Source of the DNA: JALUZX01 sp964561605
GTDB taxonomy: Bacteria > Planctomycetota > UBA1135 > JALUZX01
DNA: 64,000 bases
NCBI GenBank assembly: GCA_964561605.1
Contig: CAZLQD010000046.1
Location: 62,001-126,000, forward strand
Direction of reading: 5' to 3'
The notes under the pieces were generated by a model, which ran no database searches, had not been told where the DNA came from, and saw nothing but the letters and a program-made list of their open reading frames with translations. Positions 8,116-17,801 of this stretch are shown piece after piece. The number at the start of each line of letters is the position of its first letter. Positions within the stretch are counted from its first letter, which is position 1. Position numbers and translations under genes: made by a program.

Positions 8116-9831
8116 GTGGTGAAGACGAGGATCCTGGCCACACGAGCCGCGTTCCTTCCTCTCCTTCTTTGCTTTCCCCCACAGCGGGCGGCCCGAACCA
8201 AGAAGACATCCCTGGCGGACCTCCTTCCGGGGAACACCATCTTCTATCTCTCCATCCCCTCCCTGGGGACTCTCCAGGGGAAATGCCGGAAATCCCCCCT
8301 GGCCCCCCTCCTGGCGAGGAAGGAGGTCCCTTTACTCCTGGATTTCCTCTTTTTCGGGAAGCCCCCCAAGGGCCGGCCTGCTTTCTCCGATCTCGCCGCC
8401 CGGTTCCTGGCGACCTTCGGCGGTGAAGTCTCCTTCGCACGCCTCTCCTCCCCCGGCGGAAAGCGCCTGGTCCTCCGGGCCGCCGATCCCCGCCGCTCCG
8501 GCGGCGCCCGGGCCTTCCTGGAAAAGGGAATCCTCCCCTACCTGAAATCGAAAGGCCTCACGATCGAGGAAAAGAAATCCCCCTGGGGAGCCCCCCTCTA
8601 CGAGGCCCGCTCCCCCATGGACCTCATACGCCTCTTCGTCAGGGACGGGGCTTTCTACCTGGTCCGCGGGGAGGGAGCCATGGAGGCCCTCCACTGGAAG
8701 AAGGCTCCGGCCCGTCCGCCCCTCTCTCAGACTCCCGGTTTCGAAAAGGCCCGGGCACGCATGCTGAAGGGAAGCCGGCCGGCCCTCTTCCAATTCTTCC
8801 GGCTCCGGGAGGTAATGGAGAGAAGATTCCGGAAAATTCGAATCCTGGAGGGGGAGAAGGCCCTTTCCCCCTGGAGGGCGGCAGGGATCCCTTCCATCCG
8901 GTTTGTAGCAAATACCGTCTCCTTCGGGAAGGAGGGAATCACGGACAGGTTCTGGGTGGAAACGTCTCTTCCGGCGAGGAAGCCCCCCTCCCTCCATCCC
9001 AGGCCCGCGGACTGGAATCCCGCCGCCTGGGCCCCCGGGGACACCACCATCTTCCTGGAATTCCAAGCCGAACCCATCCCGTTCCTGGCCCTCCTGCAGG
9101 CTTGGATCTCCGAAACAGCGACCACCGGCGCCTTCGATCCATTGCCGGAAAGGCTCATCTGGTCTCCCAGGGCCGTGAAGGGCCTGGCCGAAGGCCTGGG
9201 CCCCAACTGGGCCGTCTTCGCCAAGACCAAGGGACTCTCCCTCTTCTCTCCATTCCTCGTCCTGGTCGTCCAGGTGAAGGACCCAGGCAAGGTCCAGGCA
9301 GCCCTGGAAAAAGGCTTCCGGGTCCCCGGAGAGGTTTCGATTCGTCATACAGTCTACAGGGGCAAGGCCATCCACTACTGCCGGGGAAAGGAAATTTCGA
9401 TGCTCAACCCTTGCTGGTGCCTTTTCCGGAGACGCCTCTACCTGGCCCTCGCCCCCCTGGCCCTGAAATGGGCCCTCCGGAACGCCGAGGGCCGGACCCC
9501 CGCCCTGGCGGAACAGCCCGAATTCAAGAGTTTCCGAATCCCGAATCTCCCGGCCTGGAGGGCCCGGTTCTACCTCGACCCCATGGCTTTCCTGCCATGG
9601 GTATACGTACTGGAGCCCGAATCCATCCTTCCCTTGGATTCCCCCGAATTCTTCCTGGCCTACTATGCCGTCCTCCAATCCGCGGAGATGGAGGCCTTCG
9701 CCGCCCCCATAGCCGGTTTCGCACGCAAAGAACCCGATGGATGGTCCGCCGAAGTTCACACCCGGGGAGGACTCTCCCTCGGGCTCACAATGGCGGCCCT
9801 GGCCTTCTCCGATTGCTTCCGAACGGACTGA
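8116..9831 (+). CDS. Exported protein of unknown function (571 aa)
   Basis: I do not recognise this protein with confidence. It has a short hydrophobic N-terminal leader, then about 540 residues of mixed alpha/beta sequence without obvious repeats, catalytic motifs or further membrane spans. The layout (leader, 'LLPGNTIFYLSIPSL', many short beta/alpha blocks) recalls the DUF3352-type proteins common in planctomycetes, but this is a weak resemblance. The GTG at 8116 is supported by an AGGAGG ribosome-binding site at 8101-8106; a second GTG follows immediately. It is divergent from the esterase and followed after 112 nt by the sulfatase. It may be monocistronic. Confidence 0.7.
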   Translation: MVKTRILATRAAFLPLLLCFPPQRAARTKKTSLADLLPGNTIFYLSIPSLGTLQGKCRKSPLAPLLARKEVPLLLDFLFFGKPPKGRPAFSDLAARFLATFGGEVSFARLSSPGGKRLVLRAADPRRSGGARAFLEKGILPYLKSKGLTIEEKKSPWGAPLYEARSPMDLIRLFVRDGAFYLVRGEGAMEALHWKKAPARPPLSQTPGFEKARARMLKGSRPALFQFFRLREVMERRFRKIRILEGEKALSPWRAAGIPSIRFVANTVSFGKEGITDRFWVETSLPARKPPSLHPRPADWNPAAWAPGDTTIFLEFQAEPIPFLALLQAWISETATTGAFDPLPERLIWSPRAVKGLAEGLGPNWAVFAKTKGLSLFSPFLVLVVQVKDPGKVQAALEKGFRVPGEVSIRHTVYRGKAIHYCRGKEISMLNPCWCLFRRRLYLALAPLALKWALRNAEGRTPALAEQPEFKSFRIPNLPAWRARFYLDPMAFLPWVYVLEPESILPLDSPEFFLAYYAVLQSAEMEAFAAPIAGFARKEPDGWSAEVHTRGGLSLGLTMAALAFSDCFRTD

Positions 9832-9943
9832 CCCGGCGTGAGCTCCCCGTAGAATTGCATGAATCTTGCAAGGCCGGTCTTTCTCCGACCCTTGGGGGGT
9901 TAGAATCCCCTTTTCCACGGGCACGAACTCCCAGGAGAAGCCG

Positions 9944-11437
9944 ATGAAGCCCAGAAAGATCTCGCGCCGCACCTTTCTCAGGAGCTCGGCGGCCCTCCTT
10001 CCCGGCGCCGCCCTCGGCCCGGGAATCCTGGCCCGCTCCTCCAGGAAGGACCGGCCGAGGAGACCGCCCAACCTGGTCTACGTCTTTCCCGACCAGTTCC
10101 GCGCCATGGGACTGGGTTGCATGGGCGAGGATCCGGTCTTCACGCCCAACCTGGACGGCTTCGCGGCCCAGTCCCTGAACCTGACCCACGCCTGCTCCAC
10201 CCGCCCCCTCTGCAGCCCCTACCGGGCCATGCTCATGACCGGGAAGTACTACGTCTCCAACGGCGTCTGGAGCAACTGCACTTCCCGTTACCCCGGCATG
10301 GAGCTCGGCCGTGACGAGATCTGTCTCACCGACACCCTCAAGAAGGCCGGTTACGAGATCGCCTATATCGGCAAGTGGCACCTGGAATCCCCCCATCCTC
10401 CCTACGTGCCCTCGGGAAACAATCGGGGGAAGGTCAAGTGGGAGGAGTGGACTCCGCCCGAGAGGCGCCACTCCGTGGATTTCTGGTACGCCTACAACAC
10501 CTGGGACGACCACTTCCGCCCCCACTACTGGACCAACGACTCCACCAGGGACAAACGAGTGGAGATCCGGGAGTGGTCTCCCATCCACGAGACGAACGTG
10601 GCCATGCGGTTCCTGGAGAACGAGGGAGGCCGGTACAGGGACCCCCGGAGGCCCTTCGCCCTGTTCCTCGCCTTCAATCCTCCCCACATGCCATACGGCC
10701 TGGTCCCGGGGAAATACAAGAAAGTCTACAGGGATTTCCCCATCCAATACCTGGCAAACCGCAAGAACGTGGACCTGGAGAGCTCCTCACGGGGGGCCCG
10801 TCTCGTCCAGAGGAGCCTGAAGAACTACTTCGCCATGATCACCGGCGTGGACGAGCAGTTCGGAAGGCTACTGGCCGCCCTCGAGAGGCTCGGCCTGGCG
10901 GAGGACACCGTCGTGGTCTTCACGTCCGACCACGGGAACTGCCTCGGATGCCACGACAAGGTTTCCAAGAACAACCCCTTCGACGAGTCCCTCCGGGTGC
11001 CCTTCCTGGTCCGGTGGCCCGGGAGGATCCGCCCCCGCCGGGACGACCTTCTCCTGGCGACCCCGGACATCTATCCCACCCTTGTGGACCTCCTGGGCCG
11101 GGCCGACCTGGTTCCTTCCGCCGTGGAGGGAACGAGCCATGCCGGGCTCTTCCTGGGCGGGTCCGGCCCAAGGCCCGAGTCGACCCTCTACTGCGGCCCC
11201 TATACCGGCGATCCCACCCTGGGGGAGAGGGGGATCCGCACCCACCGCTACACCCTGGTGGTCCGGAAGTTCCCGGACAAGCCTCCGGCCAAGATCCTCT
11301 TCGACAACCTGGCCGATCCCTTCCAGATGGAGAACCTGGCCGAAAAGATGCCGGACCTGGTGGAAGAACTCGCCCGGAAACATCTTCATCCCTGGCTCGA
11401 AAAGATCCGGGATCCCTGGCTCCCCGGGAGAGGGTAG
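9944..11437 (+). CDS. Secreted S1-family sulfatase with Tat leader
   Basis: A 497-residue type I sulfatase that would hydrolyse sulfate esters, most likely on a sulfated polysaccharide. The N-terminus (KISRRTFLRSSA, then a hydrophobic run to about 30) is a twin-arginine leader. The sulfatase signature is present as LCSPYRAMLMTG; C90 is the residue expected to be converted to formylglycine. Later metal and substrate motifs are present (GKWHLESPH; TSDHGNCLG near residue 325). The ATG at 9944 is preferred to an upstream in-frame start because AGGAG lies 7 nt upstream and the Tat motif then starts at residue 6. No maturase gene is in the window, so formylglycine formation must depend on a gene elsewhere. 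The substrate is unknown. Confidence 0.92.
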   Translation: MKPRKISRRTFLRSSAALLPGAALGPGILARSSRKDRPRRPPNLVYVFPDQFRAMGLGCMGEDPVFTPNLDGFAAQSLNLTHACSTRPLCSPYRAMLMTGKYYVSNGVWSNCTSRYPGMELGRDEICLTDTLKKAGYEIAYIGKWHLESPHPPYVPSGNNRGKVKWEEWTPPERRHSVDFWYAYNTWDDHFRPHYWTNDSTRDKRVEIREWSPIHETNVAMRFLENEGGRYRDPRRPFALFLAFNPPHMPYGLVPGKYKKVYRDFPIQYLANRKNVDLESSSRGARLVQRSLKNYFAMITGVDEQFGRLLAALERLGLAEDTVVVFTSDHGNCLGCHDKVSKNNPFDESLRVPFLVRWPGRIRPRRDDLLLATPDIYPTLVDLLGRADLVPSAVEGTSHAGLFLGGSGPRPESTLYCGPYTGDPTLGERGIRTHRYTLVVRKFPDKPPAKILFDNLADPFQMENLAEKMPDLVEELARKHLHPWLEKIRDPWLPGRG

Positions 11438-11542
11438 ACTTCCCGAGGTGGACACGACTCGGGGAATCCGGGATAGTTCCCCCTCTTTTGGACGGCCCGC
11501 CTCGGAACGAGCCGAGGGGCGGCATCGATCTCAGGGTGTGAC

Positions 11543-13876
11543 GTGGAAGAAAAACGGATCGAGAAACTCCTCAGGCTCTGGTTCTCTCCGCCTCCGGGCC
11601 AGAAGGCTCTCAGGAACTTCTACCAGTACCGGTTCGAGCGCTACCTGGAAGCCCGGTCCCGCACTGTAGGGACGGCCCTGCCCTCCTGGCGCTGCCCGGG
11701 CCGGAAGGACCTGGTCTCCATCGTCCTGCCCGTCTTCAACGGCGAGGACCTCCTCCCCGAGGCCCTGGAGAGCATCCTGGCCCAGACCTATCCCCACTTC
11801 GAACTCATCGCCGTGAACGACGGCTCCACCGACCGGACCCGGGAGATCCTGGACGCCTACGCCGCCCGGGACCCCAGGATCGTGGTGGTCCACCAGGAGA
11901 ACCAGAAACTTCCCCGGAGCCTCTCCAACGGCTTCCGCCGTGCCCGGGGCGAATTCCTCACCTGGACCAGCGACGACAACCGCCTCAAGCCGGACTTCCT
12001 CGAGAAACTCGTGGACGCCCTCCGCCGCCACCCCCACTGGGACATGGTCTACGCCGACATCGACATCATCGGCGAGGACGGAAAGCGCCTGGAAGGTTCG
12101 GAATGGTATCTCCACTACCAGGATCCTCCCGGGAGCGGACAAGTCCATTTGCCCAAGGACACGGCGGAGCTGAACATCTGGCCCAACCAGTACGTCGGGT
12201 CCGCCTTCCTCTACCGCGACAGGGTGGACTGCCTTCTCGGGGATTACAGCCCCTACCGTTTCACCGTCGAGGACTACGACTACTTCATGCGGGTGAACGA
12301 GTTCTTCACGCTCCGCCACGCCGATTTCGACGACACCATCTACGAATACCGCTTCCACGGCAAATCCCTCACGTCCCGGGAGAAGGAGTTGAACATCCTC
12401 CATCACCGGGACGCCCTGATGGTCTTCGACGACTTCCGCCGGGACTTCAACCTCACCCCGGCGGTCTGGATCCTCCCCGGCGCCGAGGGGGACGAGGCGG
12501 AGGACGCCCGCGAGGCCTTCCGGGACCTGGCCCGGAGGGCGGGCCACCTGGTCCTGCCGCCGGGAGACCCCGATCCGGCCCTCCTTCCCAGGCTCTTCTT
12601 CCCTGCCGCATACGTCCGGTTCTGGGAGGCGAAGGGTCCCGTGCCGTCCCCTCCGCAGGAAGGTGAGGTCCCTCCCGGGGCCTTGAAGATCCTCGTCGCC
12701 GCCGGCGGAAAAGGTCCCCTGCCATCGGGTGTTCCCCCGGGCTGGGACCTCTGCGCCGCCCTTGGAGAGAGAGAGGACCTTCCCCTTCTCGGCCACCGTC
12801 GGCGGGGCTGGTTCTCCGCCGGCCGCAAGGAGGACCTCCTGGCAGGCCTGGACATCCGGGTCAGGTCCAAGTGCATCCAGGACCTGGAGGAGGAGATCTT
12901 CTCCCCCCAGGACCGCCCCTCCCTTCGATTCAGCGTGGTGATCTGCACCTACAAGAGGTCCGAGATCCTCCTGAAGGCCCTGGAATCGGTGTGCGCCCAG
13001 GACTTCGACAAGGAACGCTTCGAGATCCTCCTGGTGAACAACGCCCCGGCGGAAGACCTCTCCGGGATGGTCCGGGATCTGCGGGAGCGGTTCTTCCAGG
13101 GAGATCCGGACCGCCTCCGCTACCTGCTCTGCCCCATCAAGGGTCTCTCTCCGGCGAGGAACACCGGGATCAGCGAGGCCCGGGGGGAGATCGTCTGCTT
13201 CCTCGACGACGACGCCGTGGCGTCCCCGGCCTGGCTCCGCGAGCTGGACAGGGCCTACCAGGACGAGAAGGCGGGCGTCGTAGGCGGGAAGATCCTCCTC
13301 CAGGTCCCCGAGAAGGCCCGCTCCTGGGTAACGCCCGAGCTCTATCCCTACTGGAGCCACTTCGAGCCGGGCTACAAGGAGATCCACTGGGCCGAGGACT
13401 GGCCGGAATTCCCCTGGGGAGCAAACTGGACGGCCCGAAGGGAGGCCCTCCTCCGGATCGGAGGGTTCCGTTCCCAGTACGGCAGGAAGGGCAAGGACTT
13501 TTCGGGCGGCGAGGAACAGGTCGCCGCCATCCTCATCCACAAACTCGGCTACAAGGTGGGGCTCATCCCGGCGGGGGAAGTTCTCCACTTCGTGGAGGAG
13601 AGCCGGTTCACGAGGAAACACCTGAAGAAGACCATCAAGGCGGGCAGGCTGGTGAACTACGGGTTCCAACGGGACCTCTACGTTCCGCGCTGGATGACGG
13701 CGGGCTTCCAGCTCAAGCAGATCAAGAACCTCGGCAAGAAACTCCTCCGCTACCCCAAGCTCTCCCGGCAGGAAAGGATGATGTATACCTACCTGCTCCA
13801 GGCGGAGACCGCGGCCCTCAAGGCCATCCTCTCCGACATCCTGCGGAGAGCCACCATGCCCTGGAGGGTAAAATAA
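11543..13876 (+). CDS. Double-domain GT2 glycosyltransferase
   Basis: A 777-residue cytoplasmic protein with two GT-A glycosyltransferase family 2 domains. The first (about 58-260) has SIVLPVFNG, VNDGSTDRT and the metal-binding region WTSDDN. The second (about 462-690) has FSVVICTYKR, LVNNAP and CFLDDDA. A ~170-residue linker (about 285-455) between them resembles neither and may be a separate substrate or partner domain. No leader or strong membrane span is visible, so it probably works at the inner membrane face in making a surface glycan, with the adjacent epimerase supplying a ManNAc-type precursor. Start is the GTG at 11543. The donor and acceptor sugars cannot be predicted. Confidence 0.85.
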   Translation: MEEKRIEKLLRLWFSPPPGQKALRNFYQYRFERYLEARSRTVGTALPSWRCPGRKDLVSIVLPVFNGEDLLPEALESILAQTYPHFELIAVNDGSTDRTREILDAYAARDPRIVVVHQENQKLPRSLSNGFRRARGEFLTWTSDDNRLKPDFLEKLVDALRRHPHWDMVYADIDIIGEDGKRLEGSEWYLHYQDPPGSGQVHLPKDTAELNIWPNQYVGSAFLYRDRVDCLLGDYSPYRFTVEDYDYFMRVNEFFTLRHADFDDTIYEYRFHGKSLTSREKELNILHHRDALMVFDDFRRDFNLTPAVWILPGAEGDEAEDAREAFRDLARRAGHLVLPPGDPDPALLPRLFFPAAYVRFWEAKGPVPSPPQEGEVPPGALKILVAAGGKGPLPSGVPPGWDLCAALGEREDLPLLGHRRRGWFSAGRKEDLLAGLDIRVRSKCIQDLEEEIFSPQDRPSLRFSVVICTYKRSEILLKALESVCAQDFDKERFEILLVNNAPAEDLSGMVRDLRERFFQGDPDRLRYLLCPIKGLSPARNTGISEARGEIVCFLDDDAVASPAWLRELDRAYQDEKAGVVGGKILLQVPEKARSWVTPELYPYWSHFEPGYKEIHWAEDWPEFPWGANWTARREALLRIGGFRSQYGRKGKDFSGGEEQVAAILIHKLGYKVGLIPAGEVLHFVEESRFTRKHLKKTIKAGRLVNYGFQRDLYVPRWMTAGFQLKQIKNLGKKLLRYPKLSRQERMMYTYLLQAETAALKAILSDILRRATMPWRVK

Positions 13877-13919
13877 GCGGACGGGTGAGCAACACGGACG
13901 TAAGGAAAGGCGGAAAGGC

Positions 13920-15050
13920 GTGGCGGAAAGAGGCGGAAAGGTCGTCGTCACCGTAGGGACCAGGCCCGAGGTCATCAAGATGGCCCCGGTGGTCATGGAA
14001 CTCAGGGAGGACCCGGACCTGGAGGTGGTCCTGGTCTCGACCTCCCAGCACAGGGAGATGCTGGACCAGGCCCTGGAAGTCTTCGGCCTGACGCCCGACG
14101 TCGACCTGGACATCATGCGCCCAGGCCAGAGCCTGGCGGGCTCCACGGCCAGAGCCCTGGAAGGGATGGGAGGTGTCCTCTCCAGGGAGAGGCCCGATCT
14201 CCTCCTGGTCCAGGGGGACACCAACACCGTCCTTGCCGGCGCCCTGGCCGCCCACTACCAGAAGGTCCCCGTGGGCCACGTGGAGGCCGGGCTCAGGACG
14301 GACGACCCCTACCTTCCCTTCCCGGAGGAGATGAACCGCCGTCTCACATCCCAGCTCACCCGCCTCCACTTCGCCCCTACCAGGAAGGCCGCAGGGAACC
14401 TCCTCAGGGAGGGAATCCCCGAATCCCACGTCTTCGTAACGGGGAACACCGTGATCGACGCCCTCTACTGGACGGAGAAGAAATACCCCGACGCCCTTCC
14501 GGAGGAAGCCCGCCGGGTCCTGGAGAGGGGGAACCGGCTCGTCCTGGTGACGGCCCACCGGAGGGAGAGCCTCGACGGAGATCTCCTGGAGATGGCCAGG
14601 GCCATGGCGGACATCGTGGAGACCTACCCCGACGTGGAGATCATCTACCCGGTCCACCTGAACCCCAAGGTCCAGGCCCCGGTCCGGCGGGTCCTGGGTG
14701 AAGCCGGGCGGGTCCACCTGGTACCGCCCGTCTCCTACCCCGAGATCGTCCAACTCATGCGGAACAGTTATTTCATCCTCACCGACTCGGGGGGGATCCA
14801 GGAGGAGGCCCCGGCCTTCGGAAAGCCCGTGCTCGTCATGCGGGAGGTCACGGAGAGGCCCGAGGCCGTAGAAGCCGGCGTGGCCAGGCTGGCCGGGGTC
14901 ACCAGGGAGGGGATCACCGCCGCCGCCGGGGCACTCCTGGAGGATCCCGGGGAGTATGCCCGGCGCGCCAGGAAGGCCAACCCCTTCGGAGACGGCAAAG
15001 CGGCCGGCAGAATCCGGGAAGAGGTCCGCCGCTTCCTGGGTCTTGCCTGA
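13920..15050 (+). CDS. wecB: UDP-N-acetylglucosamine 2-epimerase (non-hydrolysing)
   Basis: A 376-residue enzyme interconverting UDP-GlcNAc and UDP-ManNAc for surface polysaccharide synthesis. Full length for the family. Motifs in order: VTVGTRPEVIKMAPV at the N-terminus, VQGDTNTVLAGALAA, GHVEAGLRTDD, FPEEMNRR, GNTVIDAL, LVTAHRRES, YPVHLNPKV and the UDP-binding DSGGIQEEAPAFGKPVLVMR. The catalytic residues of the WecB family fall in these conserved blocks. Start is the GTG at 13920, 43 nt after the glycosyltransferase stop, so the two are likely co-transcribed. A long AT-rich stretch follows. Assignment to the non-hydrolysing class rests on overall similarity and length; a hydrolysing relative is unlikely. 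Confidence 0.93.
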   Translation: MAERGGKVVVTVGTRPEVIKMAPVVMELREDPDLEVVLVSTSQHREMLDQALEVFGLTPDVDLDIMRPGQSLAGSTARALEGMGGVLSRERPDLLLVQGDTNTVLAGALAAHYQKVPVGHVEAGLRTDDPYLPFPEEMNRRLTSQLTRLHFAPTRKAAGNLLREGIPESHVFVTGNTVIDALYWTEKKYPDALPEEARRVLERGNRLVLVTAHRRESLDGDLLEMARAMADIVETYPDVEIIYPVHLNPKVQAPVRRVLGEAGRVHLVPPVSYPEIVQLMRNSYFILTDSGGIQEEAPAFGKPVLVMREVTERPEAVEAGVARLAGVTREGITAAAGALLEDPGEYARRARKANPFGDGKAAGRIREEVRRFLGLA

Positions 15051-15399
15051 CTCCTGGAAGGGGGACCGGGAGAGCCGGGGGAAAATTCTGAAAATTTTTA
15101 ACTATATCTTTTTTTCTATTTTGCCCCTTCCCTTCCCGAAAATCTCCCTAAAGGCAGGCTTTCTCTTCCGGTTTTCTCCCCTTCCGCCACCCTCCTCCGG
15201 CGGGATTTTCCCCAACATTCCTCTCCGGAAGACCTCTTTCCTCTCCTTCCCGGCCATCCCTCCCGCCTCCGTAAGGGAATGGGATTGAAAGGGAAAGAGC
15301 CCCCCGGCATTTCTTCTGGTAAGGACCCAAAGCATCCCCGAGGGGGGGAGACGGAATTCCCCCTCCCGGATTCGACCACCCAGGCAACAGGAGACCCAC
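15051..15399. other. Intergenic region upstream of the octaheme cytochrome operon
   Basis: No coding sequence is supported here. There is an unusually AT-rich island at about 15080-15122 with long T runs (including TATATC at 15103) that may hold a promoter or act as a terminator for the epimerase gene, though no clear -35/-10 pair or stable hairpin precedes the T run. A short GC inverted repeat (GAGGGGG with CCCCCTC) lies at about 15340-15366. A ribosome-binding site AGGAG at 15388-15392 serves the cytochrome gene. Confidence 0.5.
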
Positions 15400-17151
15400 A
15401 TGAAGCGGAACGCCTCTCTCCTCGCCCGGATGGCCCCCTTGGGCCTCCTCGCCTTGATCCCCCTCCTGGCGGCCTCTCCGGGGGAGCCCGGAAAGAAGGC
15501 CTCCCCCGGGGTGAGCCCCTGGGCGGACAAGGCGGAAAAACCGCCTTCCTCTACGGCGGACCACTCCAAGTTCAAGATCCTCCAGCAAGACTTCCCCGAC
15601 GGCCCCTCCGTCACGAAGGCCTGCCTCACCTGCCACACCGAGGCGGCCAAGCAGATCATGAAGACCAGCCACTGGACCTGGATCTGCCCGAAGGCCCGGC
15701 GTGAAATGGGGCTCCTCAAGGACGGCCACGACGTCCCCTACGGAAAAGCGGAATTCATCATCAACAACTTCTGCATATCCCTTCCATCCAACGAGCCGAG
15801 ATGCACTAGTTGCCACGCCGGTTACGGTTGGGCCGACAAGACCTTCGATTTCAAGAATCAGTACCTCGTGGACTGCCTGGTCTGCCACGACCAGACCGGG
15901 AAGTACAAGAAGTTCCCCGCCGGGGCCGGCCACCCGGTCTACAAGAAGGACTACCCGAACGGCAGGGAATGGCCGCCCAAGTCGGGGAAGATGATGCCTC
16001 CCGTGGACCTGGGCGCCTCGGCCCGGAGTGTTGGCAAGCCTACCCGCCGCAATTGCGGGACCTGTCACTTCTTCGGGGGAGGCGGAGAGGGTGTGAAGCA
16101 CGGCGACATGGACATGACCCTTCTCGAACCGGGAAGGACCCTGGACGTCCACATGGAGGCCAAGGGGTTGAACTTCCGTTGCCAGAAGTGTCACACCACC
16201 AAGGACCACAAGATCGCCGGCCGTTGCTTCGAGATTCCCGCCTACAAGGAGAGGGACTTCGTCATCCGGGGCCTGGAAGCCAACCTTCTCGCCTGCGAAT
16301 CCTGCCACGGAAAGGCCCCCCACAAGTACCAGAAGATCAACGATCACACCGACAAGGTCTCCTGCCAGGCATGTCACATCCCCACCCTGGCCAGGGAGCA
16401 CCCCACCAAGATGTGGTGGGACTGGTCCAAGGCGGGAAAGCCCATGAACGGAAAGAAAGTCATCGAGGGCGAAGTCAAAGGCAGGAAGGTTCACACCTTC
16501 CATATCAAGAAGGGTGAATTCATCTGGGCCATGGATGAGCCGCCGGAATACCTCTGGTACAACGGCACCATGCGGTTCACCCTCATGGGAGACAAGGTGG
16601 ACGACACCAAGACCGCCGAAGAGGTCTGCATCTACGGCCACGGAAAGTTCGACAAGCTCGATCCCAAGAAACCCATGGTGCGGATCAACTGGTGCGAGAC
16701 GGGCTACGACGATCCAAAGGCTCGGATCTACCCGGTAAAGATCCACAGGGGCAAGCAGCCCTACGACCCGGTGAACAAGACCCTCGTGGTCCCCAAGCTC
16801 TTCCCCTGCGGGCCGGACAAGAAGGACGCTTTCTGGAAATCCTTCGATTGGGGGAAGGCCATCACCGCAGGGATGCGTTACGTGGACCGGCCCTACTCGG
16901 GCAAATACAAGTTCATCCAGACCTGCATGATCTGGCCCTTGGACCACATGGTGGCCCCCAAGGAGATGGCCCTCTCCTGCACGGAGTGCCACGCCGGGAA
17001 CGGGCGGCTCGCCAAGCTGAAAGGCTTCTACATGCCCGGCAGGGACAAGAGTTCCCTCGTGGACGGAATCGGGCTCATCATGGTCCTTCTGGCCCTGGTG
17101 GGTTCCCTGGGGCACGGTCTCTTGAGGTTGGTCTTCAGGGCGAAAGGGTGA
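15400..17151 (+). CDS. Octaheme c-type cytochrome (tetrathionate-reductase-like)
   Basis: A 583-residue exported, C-terminally anchored multiheme cytochrome. A leader (about 1-26) is followed by eight CxxCH haem-binding motifs: CLTCH (75), CTSCH (135), CLVCH (159), CGTCH (219), CQKCH (261), CESCH (299), CQACH (322) and CTECH near 533. The spacing, size and single hydrophobic anchor near the C-terminus (about 555-578) match the octaheme tetrathionate reductase (OTR) family, whose members reduce tetrathionate, nitrite or hydroxylamine in vitro; the physiological substrate of the family is unsettled. The cytochrome b gene starts 6 nt downstream, giving a quinol-to-periplasm electron route. The active-site haem with a Lys ligand known for OTR cannot be identified by eye here. 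Confidence 0.85.
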   Translation: MKRNASLLARMAPLGLLALIPLLAASPGEPGKKASPGVSPWADKAEKPPSSTADHSKFKILQQDFPDGPSVTKACLTCHTEAAKQIMKTSHWTWICPKARREMGLLKDGHDVPYGKAEFIINNFCISLPSNEPRCTSCHAGYGWADKTFDFKNQYLVDCLVCHDQTGKYKKFPAGAGHPVYKKDYPNGREWPPKSGKMMPPVDLGASARSVGKPTRRNCGTCHFFGGGGEGVKHGDMDMTLLEPGRTLDVHMEAKGLNFRCQKCHTTKDHKIAGRCFEIPAYKERDFVIRGLEANLLACESCHGKAPHKYQKINDHTDKVSCQACHIPTLAREHPTKMWWDWSKAGKPMNGKKVIEGEVKGRKVHTFHIKKGEFIWAMDEPPEYLWYNGTMRFTLMGDKVDDTKTAEEVCIYGHGKFDKLDPKKPMVRINWCETGYDDPKARIYPVKIHRGKQPYDPVNKTLVVPKLFPCGPDKKDAFWKSFDWGKAITAGMRYVDRPYSGKYKFIQTCMIWPLDHMVAPKEMALSCTECHAGNGRLAKLKGFYMPGRDKSSLVDGIGLIMVLLALVGSLGHGLLRLVFRAKG

Positions 17152-17157
17152 GAAATC

Positions 17158-17772
17158 ATGGCTAAGAAGAAAATCCGTCTCTACAAGCGGTTCGAGAGGT
17201 TCTGGCACTGGGTTCAGGCGTTGCTGGTCATCCTCCTCGCCTTGACCGGCTTCGACATCCATTACCACCTTGGGATCTTCGGCTACCGCCAGGCCGTGGA
17301 GCTCCACGGGACCTTCGCCTGGGCCTTCGTGATCCTTGTGGTCTTCGCCGTCTTCTGGCACTTCACCACGGGGGAGTGGAGACAATACATCCCCCAATGG
17401 TCCCAGGTCCCCGCAATGATCCGCTACTACACGTCGGGCATCTTCAAGGGGGAGCCCCACCCGACGAAGAAGACGGAGATCTCCAAGCTGAATCCCCTAC
17501 AGCGCTTGGCCTACGCGGGCCTCAAGATCGTGATCATCCCCGTAATGGTGGTGTCGGGCTTCCTCTACTATTACTACAACGACTGGCCCTCCCTGGGCAT
17601 CCACTTGAAGCTCGGCTCCGTGGCGAAGATCCACACCTTCTTCGCCTTCCTGTTCGTCGCCTTCCTGGTGGGACACCTCTACCTGACCACAACGGGCGAG
17701 ACGATCTTCTCCAACATCAAGGCCATGATCACCGGCTGGGAGGAAGTGGAGGAAGAAGAAGCCGAAGGCTGA
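17158..17772 (+). CDS. Membrane cytochrome b (b561/thiosulfate-reductase type)
   Basis: A 204-residue integral membrane protein with four predicted helices (about 16-36, 56-78, 114-136, 158-180). Candidate haem b ligands are the conserved His in FWHWVQA, ELHGTF, KIHTFF and VGHLYL. The family takes electrons from quinol and passes them to a periplasmic redox enzyme, here most plausibly the octaheme cytochrome encoded 6 nt upstream. The C-terminal tail is very acidic (EEVEEEEAEG). The gene is the last of a two-gene operon and is followed 29 nt later by an intrinsic terminator. Confidence 0.88.
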   Translation: MAKKKIRLYKRFERFWHWVQALLVILLALTGFDIHYHLGIFGYRQAVELHGTFAWAFVILVVFAVFWHFTTGEWRQYIPQWSQVPAMIRYYTSGIFKGEPHPTKKTEISKLNPLQRLAYAGLKIVIIPVMVVSGFLYYYYNDWPSLGIHLKLGSVAKIHTFFAFLFVAFLVGHLYLTTTGETIFSNIKAMITGWEEVEEEEAEG

Positions 17773-17801
17773 TCCGGCCGAACCTCCGCAGGGACTCCAC
17801 A

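Noticed and set aside
11531..14227. An 898-codon minus-strand open frame
   Set aside because: It lies opposite the glycosyltransferase and epimerase genes, which have clear motifs. Long antisense frames are expected in GC-rich coding DNA.
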